From positions 1,976,001 through 2,040,000 of the forward strand of contig CAUEEP010000743.1 of assembly GCA_958450365.1 (NCBI GenBank): DNA of 64,000 nt, given 5' to 3'. A model generated the notes under the pieces. The model saw only the letters and a list, made by a program, of their open reading frames with translations. It made no database searches and had not been told where the DNA came from. The position numbers and the translations under genes were made by a program. The DNA is from Mesorhabditis belari (taxonomy: Eukaryota > Nematoda > Chromadorea > Rhabditida > Rhabditidae). How positions within the stretch are numbered: position 1 is the stretch's first letter; each line of letters starts with the position of its first letter. Positions 38,030 through 50,079 of the stretch are shown in pieces.

Positions 38030-38289
38030 GAATCCTTAGAAGTTGGACTTGCTTTTTTTAAACTAAATATTACAAAATTTAAAGCACTTGTACAGCTTTT
38101 TTTTGGTTCTAGAAGCTGAAAAGGTAGTTAAATTATTGTATTCAGTTCAAAAGATATACTTTAAAGTAATTCCAGGGACACGATACAGTAATCGTTTCCC
38201 ATATATTACATTGTTTTGACGATAAGCAAGTCTAGCAAACGCTTCAACAATGTTTGTATGTATTGTGTTTATCTCAAAAGCCTTACAAA

Positions 38290-38935
38290 GGTTTATTTCT
38301 GTTCTCAAGTATTTCTGTTCTTAAATATTTCTGTTCTCAGATACTTCTGTTCTCAAATACTTCTGTTCTCAGATATTTCTGTTCTCAGATACTTTTGTTC
38401 TTAAATACTTCTGTTCTTAAATACTTCTGTTGTCAAATACTTCTGTTCTTAAATACTTCTATACTTAAATATTTCTGTTCTTAAATACTTCTGTTCTCAG
38501 ATATTTCTGTTCTCAGATATTTCTGTTCTTAAATCCTTCTCTTTTCAAATCCTTCTCTTCTCAAATCCTTCTCTTCTCAAATCTTTCTCTTCTCAAATCC
38601 TTCTCTTCTCAAATCCTTCTCTTCTCAAATCCTTCTCTTCTCAAATCCTTCTCTTCTCAAATCCTTCTCTTCTCAAATCCTTCTCTTCTCAAATCTTTCT
38701 CTTCTCAAATCCTTCTCTTCTCAAATCCTTCTCTTCTCAAATCCTTCTCTTCTCAAATCCTTCTCTTCTCAAATCTTTCTCTTCTCAAATCCTTCTCTTC
38801 TCAAATCCTTCTCTTCTCAAATCCTTCTCTTCTCAAATCTTTCTCTTCTCAAATCCTTCTCTTCTCAAATCCTTCTCTTCTCAAATCCTTCTCTTCTCAA
38901 ATCTTTCTCTTCTCAAATCCTTCTCTTCTCAAATG
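38290..38935. repeat. Two adjoining pyrimidine satellites
   Basis: 38290-38530: about 13 copies of an 18-bp unit (TTCTGTTCTCAAATACTT and variants). 38533-38935: about 25 copies of the 16-bp unit TCCTTCTCTTCTCAAA. The second looks derived from the first. Located 260 bp downstream of the GPCR stop. Confidence 0.9.
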
Positions 38936-39454
38936 CTTTTTATGTCTCATTTATTCCTTTATATGCTTTTTTCGTGTAAAATTTACGGGTCTTTTTTTTT
39001 CACGGCCAAAATCTTCTTTTCTCTCGTGGTATTTATCACTTTTTTCCCCTCTAATGAACTCACAAAATTGAAAAACGAGACGAAAAATAAATACTGTATT
39101 TTGTCCAATAATTCCTGATTCACAAACACACAAAAAGCAACCATATTTCCCCTTCTTTTCAAAATTTGATATGATAAGCTATGCAAAAAAAATCTTATAA
39201 CTAAAACTATTGTAAAATCTCAGCCTTTTCAACATTATAGTAAGCTAATTTTAAAGTATAAAGCTCAAAAATTTTGTAAACTAATCCTAAGACTTAGAAA
39301 GATAAAAATATAAATAAAAACTTGTTTCTAAGGAAAAATTTTTGCACATAATTTGTACTAAGTGGTGCCGACAAAAGAAAATTCGGAAAGAAAAAGCTAT
39401 TCAAAGAAAGGAAAAATGTTCATTGTTTGCTAATTTAGCTTAAAAAAAACTATT
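38936..39454. other. Intergenic AT-rich; nothing supported
   Basis: Only short, low-complexity ORFs on both strands. Confidence 0.5.
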
Positions 39455-39901
39455 ACCGTATTTTCTCTAATAGTAGTGCACCCCGGCGAGCCGAGTTGGT
39501 GACGATTTTACGGTTTCCCAAACTTCTCCCAGAAACCCAACACTCAAATCCCCCACAAGATCTCATTGTCAGCTACATTTTCCGACCCCACATCGATAGG
39601 TTCTGATAAGCGGTTCTCGAGATTTCGAGGAATTTAGGCGAAGCTCAGGGTGCACTACTATTAGAGAAGTCTAAATTTGTCTATCTATTGGGAAAAAGGT
39701 TGTCCGGATTATATAACGAGCCGGTTGATCACTGCTTTACGTTTCCAAGTTCTCACAGAAGCTCAACACTCAAATCCCCACTAGATCTCATCGTCAGCTA
39801 CATTTTCCGACCCCACATCGATAGGTTCTGATAAGCGGTTCTCGAGATTTCGAGGAATTTAGGCGACGCTCATGGTGCACTACTATTAGAGAAAATACGG
39901 T
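39455..39901. repeat. MITE family B copies 3 and 4, tandem
   Basis: Starts ACCGTATTTTCTCTAATAG and ends CTATTAGAGAAAATACGGT. The core CATCGATAGGTTCTGATAAG and TTCTCGAGATTTCGAGGAAT appears twice (near 39590 and 39820), so two units are fused. Ends 38 bp before the SLC17 stop codon. Confidence 0.85.
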
Positions 39902-39938
39902 AATAGAATTGAAAAATTACTAAAATCAAAAAAAAACT

Positions 39939-41124
39939 CTAGGCTTGATTGTCTTTTTCTTGAAGTGGGACCTCCTCTTCGACTTTTTCACTTGGTTTCA
40001 CTTTTGCCCATTCCTCAACTTCGCCCTGGAATCCGAATTGCCACTTTGATACTTATTTTTATACGAATTTTATCTATGAAATTTTAAAAACGAATACAAT
40101 ATTATTTCTGTTTCGATATTTTTAGATAAAAATACCTTTGCAAGAAGGGCGAAAAGAGCCGCACCGACCACCAAAATCCCCCCAGTCAACCACATGATCA
40201 CTTGCCATTCGCCTCGAGTTCCCTAAGATATTAATATATTCAATTATATTAATATATTAATATATTCGGTACTTGTGAATCCGTTGCACGCAAATCATTC
40301 GGAAAATTTGCATATAAACTGTTTGTAATGAATTTTCTAAAAAAAACGTTTGGAAACACCTCTAATCCTTAGTAGCTTGAGTAACCTTGCACTCATTTAA
40401 GAGCTTTAAATGAGTGCAATGTGTAGGTATTTGAGTTCGCTGGTAGTAAAGTAAAAATGTAAGAATGCGGTCCGCGGATGGCACATCACATGGTTTCCTA
40501 GAGCACCTGCGGTAGGTCAATAAAAAAAAACACGGTGTAACGCAGGTCACTTCCCGTCACTTCTTATCACTTCTCATCACAGGCTAGCACGAGCGTCGCC
40601 TACATCGCCTAATTTAAAAGCCATTTGAAACCCTTTAGCAGATTTCAAATGCATATTTGCACATATATTAATGCAAATTTTGTAATACAAATCTTGTAAT
40701 ACAAATTTTTTAAACAAATACTAATTGGGTAGTATGCGTGCAACAGATTTACGAGTACCAATTATTCTTTTTTTTATTTTAAACTTAAATATCATAAACT
40801 TAGAATTGAAATATCTTACATTTGGTGTGAGTTTTTTGGTGATAATTGGAGAAAGCATGCCACCAAAGCACGACAAAGTGTTCCCAATGCCCATGATTGT
40901 TCCCGAAAATGGCGGAGCAATGTCCAAATAGTTTACCACAAATCCAGAATACTGGAAATCGTTTTAAACTAAATTATTTATCGTCTTTTTACCTGGAATC
41001 CAGAAATTCCAGTGCCAATGATTAAGAAAATGATGAAAAGCGTTTCTTGGCCACAGTTACAGTGTGCAGCTAGCACCAAGAAGACGGCTTGACCGACGAG
41101 GGCTGAAAGTTAAATGCAAATTGA

Positions 41125-41162
<38 letters not shown>

Positions 41163-43699
41163 TCTTTTCTTTCTTTCTTTCATCCTTTCTTCCTTTCTTC
41201 TTCTCCTTTGTCTTTCCCTCTTTCTCTTGACAAGTTAAGGATAGCTTAGTGGTTAGAAAGCAAAAGCAAGATTGCCTGGAAAGGGAAACATCGAGGGTTC
41301 AATCCCCTTTCCGGAAAACTTTATTACCTAAAACCATAGCCAATCTTCGTGTGTTCAATGTGCTGAGAATCCTCTTTTCTCGTAGAGTATCCGCTGCGGC
41401 ACCTCCACAATTAATCGCGATAAAGTAAGCCAAATATGGAGCAGCGGAAAGGAAACCGAGCTGAAATTTGAGTAAACTATATAAGTACGCTTTCATGGAT
41501 TATTGTACCTAATACTTACCGAACTGAGGCTGACTCCGAGGACATCTTTCAAAAACGAGGGCAACACTGTCATCATCGTGTAGGCACCCCAATCACCCGC
41601 AAAATGTCCCAACCAACACGCCCAAACCGCTCGAGATGTCAACATTTTTAACCAAGGAGTTGCTGGCGGCTAAAGATGAATATAAAGATCGATTTCTTTT
41701 AGATTTCTTTATTTCTACCTTGTCAGTACTTTTTCCCATTGTTTCTTCTAGTGATCCCTCAATGTAATCCCTTTCCTCTTTTGAGATTCTCTTGTGAGTG
41801 CTCGGTCGATCCGAGGTGAAGAAATGCCAAAGTCCACACCACAAAACTCCAAGAACACCTGGGAATTGATTTTTTTCAAAAAAAAATGTTAACCTTTTTA
41901 CCGAAAGAATAGAAGATCGACGGCCATCCTCCATCAAAACCACGCTCGCAAAGAACGCCAGCAATTGATAGAACCAACATGTTGCCGATTTGAGCTCCTA
42001 AAGGAATGAGAACTTGTCAAAAGAACAAGTCAAGTTAAAGATCTTTTACTCTTTTTATACAAACCTGCATACGATACCCCGGTGAGCACAGAGCGCTCAA
42101 GTGGTGGACCCCAAAGAGCCCACATTGTATGCATTGCTGGGAAAGTTGCACCCTAAAAAAAACAAGTAAAAATCAGTGGCTATCTGTATTCTTTGTACTT
42201 GCAAAAAACCAATGACGATTCGAAGCCCATAAAGTAGCCAATGATGAGTTCGAGCTGCAATCGGGCTTAATAGAGTGAGTACAGAGGAGCCGAGCACTGT
42301 GTAGAGAATCACACGCTTTCCACCAAATCTAGTGGCCAGGTAACCGCCAAGAACCTATATAAAGAACTATTTTTTTGAAAAAAGATATATTCGATTTCAC
42401 TTGAGAACAGAGATATCCATTGAAGAAAGCTCCTAAAATACTGCCCGCCACATCTTCTGACCAATCAAATTCACCAGCGATTATCTAGAAAAAGTTTGAT
42501 AGAGACGATAATGTCGCACAAAACTAGAGCAGATCAAAAACTTGTGCACCGCCGGGACCCGAACCCTCGACCTTTCGCTTACCAGCTAACTGTGCTAACC
42601 ATTACACCACAAAGCATTCGATTTCCCTTTTTCCTGAGGGGGGTTAACTCACGAATTGGATGGATAAACTTACTTACATTGAAAAAACATTCAATGAACT
42701 TACTTTATGCACAAATTCAGCTTTAACTTACAGGATCAGTGGGCAAATGTTGTGGCTCTTCCAAAATCGACACCGTTGGAGCACATTCACTTTTCTTTGC
42801 CTCCTAAAAGACTTTCCAAGAATCATCTTCGTTCTTTTACCGTTCCATTCCCAGATCCAGCTCTTCGAACCATACAAACAATAGCCATTGACATATTCGT
42901 TCTCAATGCATACGTCACCAGACATCCCACAAAGCACAGTGCCGCCAAAGTCAATCGTGTTGATGGGAATAATGCTTAAAAAGATTTTCCTCACAAATCT
43001 CTGCTATGAACTTGTTGTTTTAAAAAGAGACGTCCCCTTGGGGATTATCTTTCTAATTCATTCTCACATTCGCATTCGCAACATTTACCCTTCTTTTGAG
43101 AAAATGAATCAATTTCCTGCTTTTTTTTTGAATGAGTTGACCAAAAGCGTTTCTTGAAGCCCTTTTATTCATTCCCTTTCAAATATTCTTAAAAAAACGA
43201 GGCTCCTTTTACTAGACAACTAACGTATTTCTTCAAAAATTCCCCTTTAAGTACAAGTGAATGGATTCAGGGATAATCATAGGCTCCCCATAGAACAAAG
43301 AAAAGAGAAAACTCCCCTAATCGACCTGTCAAGAGCAGATTGCTATTCCCGCTAGAAAAAAAGCGCCCCGAAATAGGTTTGAGATGAATTCCCTCTAGAA
43401 ATTTCACTTTTTTCAAAAACCTCATAAATCTTCACGAGTCAAGCTGTTATCAATATTTAGAAAAAGCGAACATTGCACTGTGAAATTTACAGGGAAGTCT
43501 CAAAAAAGCTGATTCAATCTACTAACAATTTTAAGATATAGTGACGTAGATGGGATAATCGAAGGAAAAGAATCCAGAGCAATGGAGTGAAAGGGGATTG
43601 GTAAGGTGATCCATCAGAGGGAATCAGCAACCACTCTCATTTTTCTCGTTTCTTTTTAATCATTGACAACTTACGAGGTTTTCTATCGGAAGTTGCCAT
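39939..43699 (-). CDS. SLC17-type MFS anion transporter, 14 exons
   Basis: Exons 43699-43675, 42974-42841, 42803-42732, 42484-42401, 42354-42199, 42152-42065, 41997-41902, 41858-41719, 41669-41520, 41460-41328, 41102-40993, 40951-40820, 40222-40136, 40025-39939; 1494 bp = 497 aa, normal for the family. First exon MATSDRKP sits behind a GATATTTTAG trans-splice-like acceptor. Family signatures: [16 protein letters not shown] in TM1, [34 protein letters not shown] (MFS loop), [63 protein letters not shown]17 members carry glutamate, sialic acid or phosphate; substrate cannot be read from the sequence. About 12 membrane segments. Introns hold two tRNA-like sequences and an inverted copy of part of the neighbouring GPCR's last exon. 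Confidence 0.94.
40398..40444 (-). repeat. Inverted 47-bp copy of the GPCR terminal exon
   Basis: Reverse complement of 37975-38021 (CCAGCGAACTCAAATACCTA ... CATTTAAAGCTCTTA) with no mismatch by eye. It lies in the SLC17 intron between exons 12 and 13 and is followed by a short hairpin using GCACTCATTTA. Confidence 0.85.
41117..41163. repeat. (GTCT)n microsatellite
   Basis: About ten copies of the tetranucleotide TGTC/GTCT followed by a CTTTCTTTC-type pyrimidine stretch; in SLC17 intron 10. Confidence 0.9.
41233..41312 (+). ncRNA. tRNA-like sequence in SLC17 intron 10
   Basis: Plus strand AGGATAGCTTAGTGGTTAGA (A box TAGCTTAGTGG) and ATCGAGGGTTCAATCCCCTT (B box GGTTCAATCCC) 45 nt apart, spacing as in a tRNA with a variable arm. 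Antisense to the host gene. The anticodon loop is not clearly definable and no T-run terminator follows at once, so probably a tRNA-derived repeat. Confidence 0.45.
42523..42608 (-). ncRNA. tRNA-like sequence with T-run terminator in SLC17 intron 3
   Basis: Minus strand GCTTTGTGGTGTAATGGTTA (A box TGGTGTAATGG) and GTCGAGGGTTCGGGTCCCGG (B box GGTTCGGGTCC), ending GTGCACAAGTTTTT: the CTTTGTG start can pair with CACAAG near the end, and TTTTT is a Pol III terminator. The anticodon arm (AGTTAGCTGGTAAGCGAA) pairs poorly. Same strand as the host gene. Confidence 0.5.
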
Positions 43700-43810
43700 T
43701 TTATTTGACCTAAAATATCTATCATATTCTGAAAAGCTTTAAAACAAAGGAAGAAATCACAGAAAGAAAGAAAGAGAGAAAGAAAGAGAGAAAGAAAGAG
43801 AGAGAGAGAG

Positions 43811-43869
<59 letters not shown>

Positions 43870-45599
43870 AAAGAGTTGAGTAAAGAAAACGATTCATAAC
43901 AAAAAATGTTGTGTTGAGGGTTGATTTTTGAAAAAGAAAACTTAAAAATTAAGAGGATTAGTGCAATGATTTCTCTAGAAAGCTATTGCAAAAGAATGAT
44001 TTCTCTAGAGGAAAAGGGAGAGTTTTTTTTTCGGATAGACGAAAAAGAAAAAGAAAAGCGTAAAAAAAGAGGTGTGAATACAACGATGCCACAAATTGAT
44101 AACAAAAATACAAGAGAGTGACCACGATTTCGTCGAGATAATAACCCCCGAGATGGAAAATATTTCAAAGAAATCTCTCAGAAAAAAAAAACTTTAGTCA
44201 AAGACTACTATTTTATTCTATAAAGTCAAGCATTTTACATCCTAGCGATGCCAAAAATAGATTACTTTAGATAAAATATATTTTTCGGTGAGAGTATTGT
44301 AGCAATATGTCGTATGCAGTTATGATTATCTGATTCGCTTCTATTCGTCCCATGAATAAAGCATATATATATATATATATATATGAATGATTTAAAGGCT
44401 AAACTGTATTAGACTAGTCATAGGCGTGTAAAACTATTATAATATACGTAGGATAGTTGTTATTTTGGAAAAACACCTTTGATTGATGAAAAACACAAAA
44501 CAACTTATGATTATTAGAAAATTCTATTCGAAATCTTGAAAACACGATTCTTCAGATGGCACATTCACAGACTCACTAATCTTGCCAATTTTTAAGCGTT
44601 TAAATAACAATAACCGACTAATAACAAGCTTTTATCATATACAATTTCTGTGCAAAATCTTCCCTCAAAACAAGCAAATAGGCGAAGTTTAAAATATGAT
44701 TATTATATGATTATATGATTAAAATTATTATATGATCCATGCCAATTTAGGGCAAGTGCTTTGGGATTGATAAACGTAAAAAAAAGAAATAGGAGGGAAC
44801 AAGTGTGTTTTCGCGAGTGCTGTTGCAAAGAGAATGAACGGGAGAAAGAGCGAACGGGATCGAGAGAATGGGTGAACTAGGAGAGGATTGAAGATTGGGA
44901 AGGGGGAAAGGATGACGGGAGAAAGGGGCAGGTCAGCTAGTGCAGAGAAGAGGGAAAGGGGAAGCTATAGCTATCGGAAGGGCAAAGGAAGACGCGAGGC
45001 GGGGTACCCTGATGAGGGATATTGGTACCTATTAAATTGCGTACTAATTCTTCAAAAAAACTTTCTGTTTTTTGTTTCATCAAAGAGTAAACCGTGGCTT
45101 TTCATAAAGTTCTTCGCTTTTTATAAAGTATAATAATCAGACACGCATTGCCTAGCTTTGGGCAAATTTTCATCCCGATCTAATGGCTTGGCTTCAAGCA
45201 GGAAGCTTTTGCTTGCAATCGGTCGATGCAATCAGGCAAACTACTAACTTGAAATTAAAAAAACAAGAATTTCGAATTCTGATGCAAGAATTTTGCTTTT
45301 ATTTTTGCTAATTTGTGCTTTTGCAATGTTCAAAAAATGTCATTTATCGATTTTTGTTTTTTTTTCGATCGAATCACAACGATGAGAACGGGAGGATAAA
45401 TGCCTCTTTCAATGAATGCAATCTCTTTCCTCTCCTTCGAATTTTGCCTCCAAATTCAAAACACCGATATCAAAATAACGATCTGGAGCATCTCTAGAAA
45501 ATTTTTGAAATTTCAAAGATTGGGGAGCAATTTTTTTTTCTTCAAACGTCGTTTTTCTAATGTTTTAAATTCGAATTTCTAATTTCTAATGTTTCTAAT
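43700..45599. other. Intergenic; GAAA microsatellite, AT tail; no supported gene
   Basis: 43762-43872 is a (GAAA)n/(GAGA)n tract. 44340-44383 carries GAATAAAGC followed by (AT)n, matching the end of the LINE relic at 31440. 44780-45010 is purine-rich (GGGAGAAAGAGCGAACGGGA style). No frame looks like a gene. Confidence 0.6.
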
Positions 45600-46262
45600 T
45601 TCATGCTGAATCTGAATTTCAACATTCCAAGCCCGGAAAAAAGTTTTTACTACAAAAACCCACTTTTTTTGCATTTTTAAGGGCTTTTGTTTACTTGAAA
45701 TGCAAATTACCCTTTTCCATGGTAACTTGTGGCTTATATCGACATGGTTTGTGATGGTTTAACAAGATTAAACACATTTAAACAGGGCAGATACTAGCGT
45801 TGGCGTTTTCCGTATGGCGTAGCGACGCTTGACGGTCAATCAACTCGTTTCAACTTTGTCAACCCTATCAACGGTGCGCACACGCAAAACTTTGAATCAA
45901 TGTGCCCTCGTTTTAAGAAGTCGATGATCCAACGCCGCGATGAAATCAGTGTTCGCTTCAATCAACGCTACACCGATTACATCAACGAGTTCTTATGGAA
46001 GCAAGAATTCAGAGCCGATGTCTTTTTCAATTTCTGGAATCAGATCACATCACTGTACCAATGCGAGCAAAATGCTTTGTAGTAAAATGCCAAAGCAAAC
46101 CCTCAACTCAACAATCCTTTTTACGGCCACAAATTACCATGGGAAAGGGTAATTTGCATTTAAAGTAAAAGAAAACCCTTAAAAATGCACAATTTGTAGT
46201 GTTTTTGTAGAAAAAACTTATTTTTCAAGCTTAGGATGTTGAAATTCGGATTCAGCATGAAA
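45600..46262 (+). mobile_element. Merlin (IS1016/ISXO2-type) DNA transposon, internally deleted
   Basis: Terminal inverted repeats of about 135 bp at 45600-45734 (TTCATGCTGAATCTGAATTT...) and 46124-46262 (inverted). Between them, one frame from 45858 to 46082 reads VNPINGAHTQNFESMCPRFK ... YINEFLWKQEF ... FNFWNQITSLY then stop. The HTQN-E motif followed by YxxEFLW is the C-terminal signature of ISXO2-like DDE transposases, the Merlin superfamily in animals. The N-terminal catalytic part is missing, so the copy is non-autonomous. A clear 8-9 bp target duplication is not visible. Its right end lies 3 bp from the stop codon of the transthyretin-like gene. Confidence 0.85.
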
Positions 46263-46264
46263 AA

Positions 46265-46793
46265 CTAGATTAGAAAAACGACATATAAAGAAAAAAAAAT
46301 AGCCGCCCAACCGGCATAGTACCAATATTTTAGCTCAAACCTTCCATCTGTGACATAACTCGGTGGCAAATGAATCGAAACTTTGCGTTGACATGGCTGT
46401 AAATCATTTATTAGAGTTGGAAGAGTCTTAAAGTATTACAAAAACACCGTGTACTTACCGCTCCATCCTCGCAATCGTGGTAGATATTGAGTTTTGGATC
46501 AATAGTCATAACTTCTGAAGCGGTTCCATGCAAAAGGAATTGACCCAAAGAATCCGTCGCTCCTTCAGCCATCAAATCATCCAAATCAGGACCTAAAAAG
46601 TTTAGATAATTGTGAAATACTATCAAAATTCCATTCCTCAATCAATTTTCTTACCACTATCATCATCGTAGAGTTTGACTTTGATATTGGCTGCCGGTTC
46701 ATTTCCGCACATCAACACTCCTCTCACACCCGCTGCTTGCTTTCCGCAATCGATAACAACAAATAAAAATGTTAAAAGAAAAAGTTTTAGCAT
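46265..46793 (-). CDS. Transthyretin-like (TTR/TTL) secreted protein, 3 exons
   Basis: Exons 46793-46655, 46592-46459, 46396-46265; 405 bp = 134 aa. Signal peptide MLKLFLLTFLFVVIDC, then the nematode transthyretin-like pattern: VRGVLMCGNEPAANIKVKLY, DLDDLMAEGATDSLGQFLLH, IDPKLNIYHDCEDG and CQRKVSIHLPPSYVTDG. This family is secreted and large in nematodes; one member (TTR-52) bridges apoptotic cells, most have no known role. Odd: the usual end (an aromatic-D-x-G segment, then an acidic F-P-G-E-x-x-D-C) is replaced after KYWYYAGWAAIFF by a hydrophobic tail ending VVFLI. The Merlin element starts 3 bp past the stop, so insertion or imprecise excision may have remodelled the 3' end. Divergent from the protease gene at 47700. 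Confidence 0.88.
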
Positions 46794-47699
46794 TTTTCAA
46801 AATAAATAGTTAATAGTTTGCTTGAAAAAGCAAATCTAGCACTGGTGAGCGGAGATTTTCGAGTGAGTTTCGTGCGCAATAAATATCTTTGATTGAGAGA
46901 TCCGCCAAAGCGCCAGTGAAAGAGGAAAGAGAAAAATATCACAAGGTTTTTGTCTTGTATGACTCATTAGTTTTTTTTGGTTGGATTTAAGTGTTGATGA
47001 GGAGGTCACTGTGCAAAGAAATTCTTTTATACAAACATTGGTTGGTTTAAAAATGAAACAGCTATTAGCTTGTTTAAAAGTTTGAAGATTTCAATGGTAA
47101 TTTGTTTATTATTTGCAACAAGTTACAGTCAACAGTTGAGTAAAAATGAATCAGATTTCAATGCAGCAGAGTGCTTTCAGGAGTCTAACTTTGCTAGACT
47201 TTAAAAGACGCAAAAGTTGTACAGACTTATGACAGTTGTACATAGTTCTAAAACAAAGTATAAACACAGTTCAAGCCTCTCTACAAGCCAAGAGTGATTG
47301 GCTGTAAAGATATTGTAAAACTGTAAGACCCATAACTCATAGTATCAAAAAATCCCCATCTTTGATTGTTCAAAAACCTAAACCTTGAAATTGTCTGGAA
47401 GACCGGTGGTCAAGCCAGTGATAAATCTGCGGCCGCTTTTGACTCAAAAAAAACGAGGAGAATCCATTTTTCACCTCTCAATCTTTTCCCGAAAACCCAA
47501 GGGTCAGCTGTTCGATTTGAATTCAAAACTATCTTTTATCGGGAGAAGGGATGACTTTTCAAAACATTGCATCCCCCTATTGCCTTCATCTTCGATTCGA
47601 CCACATTTTTTTCTTTTAAAAAAACACTGTCATCGATTCAAATATTTTCTTCAATTGTTTGAAATCATTTTAAAATCTTAAAAATTAAAATAGCTTTAG
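46794..47699. promoter_or_regulatory. Bidirectional intergenic region between ttr-like and S28 protease genes
   Basis: 906 bp between two divergent starts, so it probably contains both promoters. AT-rich; no repeats of the families above and no coding frame. TAGCTTTAG immediately precedes the protease ATG at 47700, an acceptor-like string for trans-splicing. Confidence 0.45.
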
Positions 47700-50001
47700 A
47701 TGTTGTTCTTTCTATTGTTTTCAATAGTTGGAGTGGAGGCTCGTGTCTCGTCAATGGATCCGGTGGCTTTCTCGAATTCGCGGATCTTGAAGGTAATCTT
47801 TGAAATTTTGTAGAATTGATTTACATTAATTGTAGTATTAGATCTTAAATTCATTTTTAAATCATACTTTAGAACTATTGGGGAGAGATGAGCTCGAGAA
47901 ATGGCTATAAATGGAAAGAGGAATGGTACCCGGAGATGCCGATCGATCATTTTGCTTTCGCCAACAACTACACGTTTCCACTTCGGTACAATATCATTTA
48001 ATTTCAAAACTAATACAATTACAGGTATTTCATCAACACTGAATCCTATGAATCCGGTGGCCCGATTTTGTTCTACACGGGGAATGAGGGAAAATTGGAG
48101 GGATTCGCCGAGAATACTGTATTTGATCGATTAAAGTTGTAAAGTTGCTTTTTTTTAGGGATTTATGTGGGATATTGCTCCTGAATTCAAAGCGGCTGTT
48201 GTCTTTGCTGAACATCGCTTCTATGGGAAGACTCAACCGTATGGAAATGACAGCTATACGAGCACGAAAAATTTGGGGTAATGAAATGAAAAGTAAAACT
48301 TCGATAAATGGGGATTTAGATATTTGAGCTCCGAACAAGCATTGGCCGACTTTGTGGTTTTGATTGATTACCTCAAGAAAGAAGTAAGAGTAATGATAGA
48401 AATTTCTATAAAAAACTCCAGCGACTCACTGGGGCGACTAATTCACCTGTGATTGCTTTTGGTGGAAGTTATGGAGGAATGCTAGCCGCTTGGATTCGAG
48501 TCAAATATCCTCATAAAGTTGATGGGTACAAGAAAATGAAAAGTAAATATATTATTGTGGAATTTTTCAGAGCCATCGCCGCTTCTGCACCCGTGTTTTG
48601 GTTTGGAGACTCCGGTGTTCAGGAGAATATCTACGACAAAATTGTTACCCGGGCTTTCGTGGGCTCTGGTATTTAAATGAGTTGATCCTTTCAATATTTA
48701 ACTTTTTAGGTTGCAACTTCGATGCTGTAAAAAAGGGCTGGGATGCTATTGATGAATTATGTAAAACGGGTTAGTTGGGTAACTTGAACTCCTCACTTCA
48801 AAATATTTTAGATGATGGACGATCTTTCTTGAACAACTTGTTCCATTTTTCTTCAAAGTCACGAATTGAAAGCTCTAAAGATGCCGTTTGGTTGAAAGGG
48901 TAGATAAAGCTTTAAAATGGAAGCATTTCCAAAATCTAGATATATTCGTGAGACAATTGAAAGTGTGGCTATGGTGAATTATCCGGTTCCCACCAACTTT
49001 TTGGCCCCATTGCCTGGTTGGCCGGTGAAGAAAATTTGCCGACATTTCCAACAAGTTGCACCCAACGATAAAGAGGCCGCTGAACAAATGTTTGAGGTAA
49101 GAAAGATAGATAAGAAAGATTTCGATAAGATAAACGTTTAGAAAGACAATTAAATTTAGGGTAGCTCACCCTTTAGAACTTCATTGAATCAAGAGACAGC
49201 ACTCTAGGATTTGAATCGAAAGTTCAATGCTAAGAAAATTGTAAGAAAATTTAGATTGTCAACCTTTACTACAACTCCACTGGAGATAAGAAATCGTTCT
49301 GTGCGAATCCGGCTAGTTGCGATGGTGCATTCGCTGAATTAGGTGATCCCTTGGGTTGGCCATGGCAGGTTGGTGGTCCACAAGATCACTTAATTATGGT
49401 ATTTAAAGACATGCACCGAGATGGTGATGCCGATTTGCGGTGGCGGGCCACCATCGGACTTTTTCTGGAAGGATTGCCCATTCACTTACGATGGTGCAGC
49501 AGAAAATTGTGCGCAATGGTGTGTTCTGAGAATGAGACATGGAATTGGAAAAGTTTTATTGCAGGTTCGGCAAATTGGGCTACGACAAGAAGTTGTTCAG
49601 ACCGCATTGGGCCATTCAGAATTATGGAGCCACATTCCCTACCGCCACAAACATCGTTTTCAGGTGATTTGAATGTGAACTAGTTTTTAGGTGATTGGCT
49701 TTTAGCAATGGCTTTTTGGATCCATGGTCCGGCGGTGGCTGGGCCTTGAAACCCAAGGTTGAGGTAAGTTAAAAAGAATGTCCAACGTAAGATTTGAACT
49801 TTCAGGGATCGCTTGTCAGCATTATTTTGTTGGATGGAGCTCATCACTATGATCTACGCGGAGCACATCCACAGGTAGCAAAAAAAGCTATCAGTATAAT
49901 GGAGAATTTAAATTTAGGACACTGCCGAGGTGAAGAAAGTGCGTGAACAAGAGAAAGGCTACATTGCAAAATGGATCAAAGAAGCTCGCAAAAGAACATG
50001 A
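47700..50001 (+). CDS. Prolyl carboxypeptidase-like serine protease (peptidase S28), 16 exons
   Basis: Exons 47700-47792, 47873-47985, 48025-48118, 48159-48277, 48320-48383, 48422-48525, 48571-48668, 48710-48769, 48812-48899, 48940-49096, 49255-49368, 49409-49518, 49565-49663, 49706-49763, 49806-49874, 49918-50001; 1524 bp = 507 aa, matching PRCP length. Signal peptide [16 protein letters not shown]. Catalytic Ser177 in [12 protein letters not shown], Asp443 in [12 protein letters not shown], His470 or 471 in [13 protein letters not shown]; also [11 protein letters not shown] and EHRFYG. The family removes residues C-terminal to proline in lysosome or secreted space; C. elegans has several pcp genes. 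All catalytic residues present, no frameshift. Several introns are only 38-46 bp. Its 3' end overlaps or nearly overlaps that of the SET gene (79 bp between stops). Confidence 0.96.
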
Positions 50002-50079
50002 TTTGAGTCACGAAAAGATTTATTGATAAATTCATTAGACAAATACACTGAAACATTATAATTATTAGAATTCAAAGAG

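Noticed and set aside
38533..38935. Regular 16-bp spacing considered as a possible CRISPR-like array
   Set aside because: Units are contiguous with no unique spacers, and the organism is a eukaryote; it is a simple satellite.
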